A stretch of DNA of 64,000 nt from positions 1-64,000 of the forward strand of contig JALSHE010000050.1 of assembly GCA_026982415.1 (NCBI GenBank). The letters run 5' to 3'. A program made the translations under genes and the position numbers. The DNA is from Robiginitomaculum sp. GTDB lineage: Bacteria; Pseudomonadota; Alphaproteobacteria; Caulobacterales; Maricaulaceae. The notes beneath the pieces were generated by a model. The model was given only the letters and a program-made list of their open reading frames with translations, searched no databases and had not been told where the DNA came from. Positions 59,253 to 64,000 of the stretch are shown here, in pieces; the stretch's first letter is position 1, and each line of letters opens with the position of its first letter.

Positions 59253-59726
59253 TTATTGACCGGGATCAACATTATGGGCTGCTGGGCAACGGAATTGCGC
59301 TGAACGGTTGGAAACCGCTTGATCGTGCGGCAGGCCAGCGGCTGCTTTAATAAAGTTGGCTGATTTAAATAGGTCTGCATTGTCAGTGAGACAACCAAGT
59401 GTGCGGCCACTTTGACGGTCAATTACAGCCGTAAAACCAGTGAGGCCAGCCCATTTATTGTACTGTTTAGTGATATTGCGGTCAAATGCAGTATGGGCAG
59501 AAACTTCCCATTTCAGTGCATTTGATGTGTCGATAGTCACAAGCTCTACCTTTGAGCTGCGCACCATATTCATAGCGTTGTCCAATTTGTTTTCCATGAC
59601 GGCACAATTTGCACAATCATCGGCGCGGAATTTGACGACATATATGTCAGGGCGTTCAGATGCAGTTGCTGTGGCAGCGGTTACACATAATACTGCCGTA
59701 CCCAAAATAGCGGTAAATTTTTTCAT
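59253..59726 (-). CDS. Secreted thioredoxin-like protein B
   Basis: A 157-residue paralogue of the protein at 58633. Signal peptide to about residue 22, then VVKFRADDCANCAVMENKL with Cys38 and Cys41 (the usual Trp before the first Cys is Asp). GLTGFTAVIDRQSGRTLGC has Thr where the cis-Pro would be, and a C-terminal FRCPAAHN repeats the CPA of the paralogue. ATG 59726 is chosen because it starts the signal peptide. A perfect TTGAT-ACAC-ATCAA box lies 56 bp upstream, so induction under low oxygen or nitric oxide is plausible. Confidence 0.82.
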   Translation of the reverse strand: MKKFTAILGTAVLCVTAATATASERPDIYVVKFRADDCANCAVMENKLDNAMNMVRSSKVELVTIDTSNALKWEVSAHTAFDRNITKQYNKWAGLTGFTAVIDRQSGRTLGCLTDNADLFKSANFIKAAAGLPHDQAVSNRSAQFRCPAAHNVDPGQ

Positions 59727-59781
59727 TGTTTTAGTCCTTAGTTCTCTTGAAGTTAATGCCAATTATTATTGTTATGCCGCT

Positions 59782-59795
59782 TTGATACACATCAA
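59782..59795 (-). promoter_or_regulatory. FNR/FixK-type box TTGAT-ACAC-ATCAA
   Basis: A perfect match to the FNR/FixK/Anr consensus TTGAT-N4-ATCAA. The centre is 62 bp before the ATG of the thioredoxin-like gene B, which fits activation from about -41.5 with a short leader. Could equally serve in repression. Confidence 0.7.
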
Positions 59796-59903
59796 TGGTT
59801 ATTTTTTGGCAAATGTGTCGCTAACCCTTCATTTACCAAAGAGCGGAATGTCATTAAAAAAATGGCTAAGTACTGCAAAAAACCTAAGAAATTTTAGGAA
59901 AAC

Positions 59904-61205
59904 CTAGGAAAAAATTCTTGAAAAAATTTCATCCACTTGTGCAAAATGATAATCAAGGTCAAACATTTCGCCAATTTCGTCCGGATTTAAATGCTTGTTT
60001 ACCACAGGGTCGGCGTTAAGGAGTGCCTGGAACTCGCCTTCACCGCGCCAACTTGCCATGGCACTAGTCTGCACGGCCTTATAGGCGTCCTCACGGCTCA
60101 TGCCTTTTTGGGTCAGAGCCAACATAATGCGCTGGGAATTGTGTAGGCCGCCAAGCTTGTTGAGGTTCGCCAGCATGTTTTCCGGATACACCACCAGCTT
60201 TTCCATAACACCCGCCAGACGGTATAGAGCAAAGTGCAGGTGGATAGTCGCATCGGGAGCAATACCGCGCTCTACGGAGGAATGGGAAATATCCCGTTCA
60301 TGCCACAGGGCAACATTTTCTAGGGCAGGGGTAACGGCGGAACGCACGAGGCGGGCCAGTCCGGTTAGGTTTTCTGTCAAAATTGGATTGCGCTTGTGGG
60401 GCATGGCAGAGGAGCCTTTTTGTCCCTTGGAGAAAAACTCTTCAACCTCCAGAACTTCGGTGCGCTGTAAATGCCGGATCTCAACGGCCAGTCTTTCTAT
60501 ACTGCTGGCAATAACCCCGAGTGTGGCAAAATAGGCGGCGTGGCGGTCGCGGGGAATGACTTGGGTCGAGATAGGCTCGACCGTGAGGCCAAGCTTGTCG
60601 GCTACATATTCTTCAACACGCGGGTCTATATTGGCAAAAGTTCCGACCGCCCCGGAAATAGCACAGGTGGCGATTTCGGCGCGGGCTGTGACGAGGCGTG
60701 TGCGGCAGCGTTCAAATTCGGCGTAAGCTTGCGCCATTTTCAGGCCGAACGTGGTTGGTTCTGCGTGGATAGCGTGGGAGCGGCCAATGGTTGGGGTGTA
60801 TTTATGCTCTAGGGCTTGAGCCTTGAGCGCCGCCAAAACTTTGTCCATACTCTCTAGGAGTAGATCACTGGCGCGAGCCAACTGTACCGACAATGTTGTG
60901 TCCAGAACGTCTGATGAGGTCATACCCTGATGCACAAAGCGCGAATCGTCGCCGATGAATGTGGCAAGGTGGGTCAGAAATGCGATAACGTCGTGCTTGA
61001 CCTCGCGCTCAATCTCGTCGATTGCCGCAACGTCAAATTCCGCCGCATTGCCCTTGTCCCATATGTTCTCGGCGGACGCCTTGGGGATAACCCCCAATTC
61101 AGACATTGCCGTACAAGCATGGGCTTCTATTTCAAACCAGATGCGAAACTTGGTCTCTTGCGACCAAATGGCAACCATATCAGGGCGGGCGTAACGGGGA
61201 ATCAT
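59904..61205 (-). CDS. purB: Adenylosuccinate lyase
   Basis: A 433-residue fumarase/aspartase-superfamily lyase acting twice in purine synthesis (SAICAR to AICAR and adenylosuccinate to AMP). Motifs: [45 protein letters not shown] with catalytic His, and the signature [20 protein letters not shown]. Length as expected. It stands apart from the purC-purL operon by the two thioredoxin-like genes and the zeta gene, on the same strand; followed by no obvious terminator. Confidence 0.97.
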   Translation of the reverse strand: MIPRYARPDMVAIWSQETKFRIWFEIEAHACTAMSELGVIPKASAENIWDKGNAAEFDVAAIDEIEREVKHDVIAFLTHLATFIGDDSRFVHQGMTSSDVLDTTLSVQLARASDLLLESMDKVLAALKAQALEHKYTPTIGRSHAIHAEPTTFGLKMAQAYAEFERCRTRLVTARAEIATCAISGAVGTFANIDPRVEEYVADKLGLTVEPISTQVIPRDRHAAYFATLGVIASSIERLAVEIRHLQRTEVLEVEEFFSKGQKGSSAMPHKRNPILTENLTGLARLVRSAVTPALENVALWHERDISHSSVERGIAPDATIHLHFALYRLAGVMEKLVVYPENMLANLNKLGGLHNSQRIMLALTQKGMSREDAYKAVQTSAMASWRGEGEFQALLNADPVVNKHLNPDEIGEMFDLDYHFAQVDEIFSRIFS

Positions 61206-61240
61206 AATACTACCTTATATTTGTACGCCCGCTCCTTATC

Positions 61241-62575
61241 CTAAGTCTGTTCTTTTGCCAAACCTTCATTGCGTTTTTCCGCCGCTGCCCAGTCTTTGGG
61301 TAAGTTTTTGGCGGCTACCATAAAGCTTAAGGCTGACACAACAAAGGAGAGGCTCACCCAAGTCATGGAAATACGAATGGCGTGAACCTTGCCGTGGGCA
61401 GGTTCAAACACATCTACCAATATACCTACGATTGTCGGGCCGCCGCCCAGGGCGATAATATTGAGAATAAGGAAAAACAAAGCCGTGGACATTGCCCGCA
61501 TATTGATAGGTGCCAAGGTTTGGGCGATGGCAAATGACGGGCCGAGATACATACCAAGGAAAACCACAAAGATGGTGATAACGGCCATATGCGCCCATAC
61601 GGTCGGCACCCAGAACGACAGGACGGCTAATGGCAAGGCACAGATGACGGTAATGGCCGGGATCAGCGCATAGGCGCGTACATTGTTATTGCGCTTGGCA
61701 AAACGGTCAGCCAAATAGCCGCCTAGCCATGTGCCAAATCCGTAAGCAAACATGTTGATAAAGCCGAGGGTGAACATCATGTTTTTAAACCCGACAGGTT
61801 TTTCAGAACTGCCGTCAAAGGGCAAAAGATAATCTATTTGCCAAGTGGAAAACGCATAGCCAGCAAATGAAGCAAAGGCGATGCCTAGACACATTGCCCA
61901 CCAAGACGGTATGGATAGGAGAATGCCGAGCGCTTCTCCAAATGGCGGCGAGGTTGGTTTTTCGCCCGTATCTGAAGCTTCCTGTGCGCCGCGTTCCGGT
62001 TCACGAATGACAATTCGGACGATGACCGCCAAGCCGACACCCGCAATGCCGAGCCAGATAAGGAGTTGGCGCCAGTCAAAGCCAGAACCGGGATTGCCAA
62101 GGGCTATACCTGCAATAAAATAAGCAAAGCCAAGCCCAATAGGAATGCCGAGAGCATAAATAGACAATGCACTACCCCGTTCTTCCTTTGGGTATAAGTC
62201 CGACAGAATAGAATGTGACGGTGGGCTACCGCCTGCTTCGCCAATGCCAACACCAATACGAGCGAGACCAATCTGCAAGAAGTTTCCTGCCATTCCAGTT
62301 AATGCCGTAAAGGCACTCCAGACCGCCAATGATGTGGAGACAATATTTACTCGGTTATACCTATCCGCCAGCCAAGCTATGGGTAGGGCGATAATGGTAT
62401 AAAATAAGGCGAAGACTATGCCCTTCAAAAGTCCAAGCTGGGTATTGGAAAGACCTAAATCCGCCTGAATAAACGGTGACAATATCCCGATGATTTGGCG
62501 ATCAATAAAATTGAAGGCGTAAACCAGCGTCAAGAGCAGAAGCACAAGCGTTCGGTAGTTTTTGTTATCAGTCAT
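61241..62575 (-). CDS. MFS transporter, Spinster-like
   Basis: A 444-residue major facilitator with 12 membrane segments. The N-terminus (TLVYAFNFIDRQIIGILSPFIQADLGLSNTQLGLL) and ADRYNRVNIV loop, then ARIGVGIGEAGGSPPSHSILSDLYPKEERG, match the Spinster-like group common in sphingomonads and relatives. Substrates of that group are varied lipophilic or organic acids; none can be assigned. It lies 35 nt upstream of purB on the same strand but its link to purine synthesis is not evident. Confidence 0.9.
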   Translation of the reverse strand: MTDNKNYRTLVLLLLTLVYAFNFIDRQIIGILSPFIQADLGLSNTQLGLLKGIVFALFYTIIALPIAWLADRYNRVNIVSTSLAVWSAFTALTGMAGNFLQIGLARIGVGIGEAGGSPPSHSILSDLYPKEERGSALSIYALGIPIGLGFAYFIAGIALGNPGSGFDWRQLLIWLGIAGVGLAVIVRIVIREPERGAQEASDTGEKPTSPPFGEALGILLSIPSWWAMCLGIAFASFAGYAFSTWQIDYLLPFDGSSEKPVGFKNMMFTLGFINMFAYGFGTWLGGYLADRFAKRNNNVRAYALIPAITVICALPLAVLSFWVPTVWAHMAVITIFVVFLGMYLGPSFAIAQTLAPINMRAMSTALFFLILNIIALGGGPTIVGILVDVFEPAHGKVHAIRISMTWVSLSFVVSALSFMVAAKNLPKDWAAAEKRNEGLAKEQT

Positions 62576-62655
62576 GGGATCCCCAAATTATTATTTTTAT
62601 AAGAACACTCTTAGGGCTTAGTTATATACAGTCAATAGCAACACGACGTCGATAG

Positions 62656-62690
62656 CAAAAAGCCTGCTCCGATATAATCAGGGCAGGCCT
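62656..62690 (-). terminator. Rho-independent terminator after the DUF2147 gene
   Basis: Minus strand: GCCTGC (62688-62683) pairs with GCAGGC (62667-62662), with CC/GG extension inside, followed by TTTTT. Confidence 0.8.
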
Positions 62691-62718
62691 CTAATAGTTT
62701 TATCGAAATGGTTTAAGT

Positions 62719-63201
62719 CTATTCAGATTTCATCTCTTCAATTTTTGCCGATTCGGCTGGCTTGGCGCGGTCCCATTTCTCGCTGTCACAAATGCCTGCG
62801 CAGCCTTTGATTTTCAGGACATCACCCTCGACGGTGACGGTGCCCTTGAACGTCATGAATTTCGGCATCTCTGGATGCTTCATTTTCTTGCCTTTCCAAG
62901 CATCACCCTCGGCCATCATGCCGTGGCACATTTCGAAATCCTTTTTGGGCTTGCCGCTTTTCTTGGTGCGGTTGATGATTGTGCAATACATGGCGCCGTC
63001 TTTAAACGATACGCGTACATCTTGGCCTTTTTTCCTGCGCACCCACATGCCCTCAGGGCCAGCGGCTTTGGCAAGTGTTGCTTCATTAGTGATTTCTTCC
63101 GCGAGATTATCAGTCTTGGTTGATTGTTCCTGGGCATTCGCCGCAGTCACGCCTAAGCTCAGTGCCAAAGCCGTCACAAAGAACATTTTTTTCATGTACA
63201 T
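62719..63201 (-). CDS. DUF2147-type secreted protein
   Basis: A 160-residue exported protein: signal peptide ending TAANAQE (about residue 23), then a DUF2147-like domain (PF09917) with GPEGMWVRRKKGQDVRVSFKDG, Cys pairs (YCTII, EMCHGM) and a C-terminal GDVLKIKGCAGICDSEKWDRA. DUF2147 proteins are lipocalin-like periplasmic or surface proteins of unknown role. GGAGG lies 7 nt before ATG 63201. Followed by its own terminator. Confidence 0.82.
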   Translation of the reverse strand: MYMKKMFFVTALALSLGVTAANAQEQSTKTDNLAEEITNEATLAKAAGPEGMWVRRKKGQDVRVSFKDGAMYCTIINRTKKSGKPKKDFEMCHGMMAEGDAWKGKKMKHPEMPKFMTFKGTVTVEGDVLKIKGCAGICDSEKWDRAKPAESAKIEEMKSE

Positions 63202-63364
63202 AATTTTCCTCCATTATTGTTATTATTGCAGGAAACATCTTCCCCAACAGCTTCTTATAGCCAAAAAACCGGAGTTTCGCAAGCGTATATGCAGTTTTGC
63301 TAATATACCGTGTTTCTACGCACAACATTATGTGCACTTGGGCTAAGTCTGTCGCGTTTTACAA

Positions 63365-64000
63365 CTACATCAAACCCAATGTTTTAAAGCTCACAGTGCT
63401 ATCGCGCCCAATAATCAGATGGTCATGGACAGTGACGCCTAGTGGTTTGGCGGCTGCAACTATATTATTGGTCATGTCAATGTCGCTTTGGCTCGGCGTT
63501 GGATCGCCGGACGGGTGATTATGGGCCAGGATTATGGCAGTTGATGATAATTCCAATGCCCGTTTAATCACTTCGCGCGGATAGACGGGCGCACGGTCGA
63601 CTGTGCCTTGTCCCAATATTTCGTCTGCGATCAGGCGGTTTTTCTTGTCCAAGAATAAAACCCGGAATTGCTCTTCGGTTTCAAACTGCATGGCCGAGCG
63701 GCAATAATCTAAAAGCGCCGACCACGACGAAAGTACAGGCCGCCCCAATAAACTCTCTTGTCCAATTTTGAGCGCCGCTGCCTGTAATATCTTCAAATCC
63801 AGAGCCGTTTTCTCGCTGACGCCCTTTACTTCGCGCAGGTGTTTAATGGGGGAGGAGACAGTTTCAGCGAAACTCCCAAACCGCGCAATCAAAGCTTTGG
63901 CAATGGGTTTTATATCTCTGCGCGGGATGGAATTGAATAAGTACAGTTCAAGTAGTTCATAATCTGCCAGTGCCTTAGTGCCGCCCTCAGCAAACCGCGC
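63365..64000 (-). CDS. radC: DNA repair protein RadC (JAMM/MPN+), 5' end beyond window
   Basis: The C-terminal part of RadC; the frame stays open to base 64000, with upstream residues such as [17 protein letters not shown] and [21 protein letters not shown], so the start lies outside. The JAMM metal site is [16 protein letters not shown] with the typical [24 protein letters not shown]-like lead ([14 protein letters not shown]). The N-terminal part is the helix-hairpin-helix-like UPF0758 domain. The role in repair is doubtful in general; the fold is that of a Zn-dependent isopeptidase. Ends at 63365 without overlap to a neighbour. Confidence 0.95.
   Translation of the reverse strand, partial: ARFAEGGTKALADYELLELYLFNSIPRRDIKPIAKALIARFGSFAETVSSPIKHLREVKGVSEKTALDLKILQAAALKIGQESLLGRPVLSSWSALLDYCRSAMQFETEEQFRVLFLDKKNRLIADEILGQGTVDRAPVYPREVIKRALELSSTAIILAHNHPSGDPTPSQSDIDMTNNIVAAAKPLGVTVHDHLIIGRDSTVSFKTLGLM

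Overview
The window looks like the chromosome of a stalked or prosthecate-type alphaproteobacterium, most likely Caulobacterales/Maricaulales (Hyphomonadaceae-like). This rests on a Caulobacter-style cpa/tad pilus cluster, on alphaproteobacterial lineage genes (DUF1491, the F1-ATPase inhibitor zeta/DUF1476 next to purC-purS-purQ-purL, BolA next to a monothiol glutaredoxin), and on candidate CtrA-like and FNR/FixK-like sites. Gene density is high, GC content is moderate, and three convergent gene pairs overlap by 4 nt at their stop codons. No rRNA, tRNA, phage, transposase or CRISPR array was recognised.

Layout. 1-3.2 kb: truncated SMR efflux gene, a divergent membrane protein/winged-helix pair behind strong inverted repeats, an MBL-fold lipoprotein and a PPK2 kinase. 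3.4-5.3 kb: YceI / cytochrome b561 / YceI operon. 5.4-6.8 kb: a Tad-domain protein with a 12-bp minisatellite coding for GRGM repeats. 6.8-14.4 kb: ABC-F protein Uup, an LpxR-like barrel, a TPR/aspartyl-hydroxylase fusion, a membrane protein, a 640-bp intergenic region holding a nested-hairpin RNA candidate and an NrdR box, then nrdB and a tyrosine phosphatase. 14.4-26.2 kb: the Tad pilus locus. It has two TadE-type minor pilins and a secretin-N-domain protein on the minus strand. On the plus strand are two identical flp pilin genes in a perfect 382-bp duplication, then cpaA, cpaB, cpaC, cpaD, cpaE, cpaF, tadB and tadC.

26.2-46.7 kb: efp and an inositol-monophosphatase-like gene, a lipoprotein, a membrane histidine kinase, a BcsB-like protein without a cellulose synthase, DUF1491, prfC, an alpha/beta hydrolase, a coniferyl-type aldehyde dehydrogenase, a TonB-dependent receptor and an RND pump with its fusion protein. 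45.1-49.8 kb: propionyl-CoA carboxylase pccB and pccA, separated by an array of eight alternating palindromic elements and an AT-rich membrane-protein gene. 49.8-64 kb: rarD, CBS protein, MarR regulator, rpsD, grxD/bolA, the de novo purine genes purL, purQ, purS, purC and purB, the ATPase inhibitor zeta, two paralogous secreted thioredoxin-like proteins (one behind a perfect TTGAT-N4-ATCAA box), an MFS transporter, a DUF2147 protein and the C-terminal part of RadC running off the window.

Most genes are ordinary. The parts most worth a second look are the palindrome array, the nested-hairpin RNA candidate before nrdB, the perfect pilin duplication, and the paired thioredoxin-like proteins that appear to lack the cis-proline.
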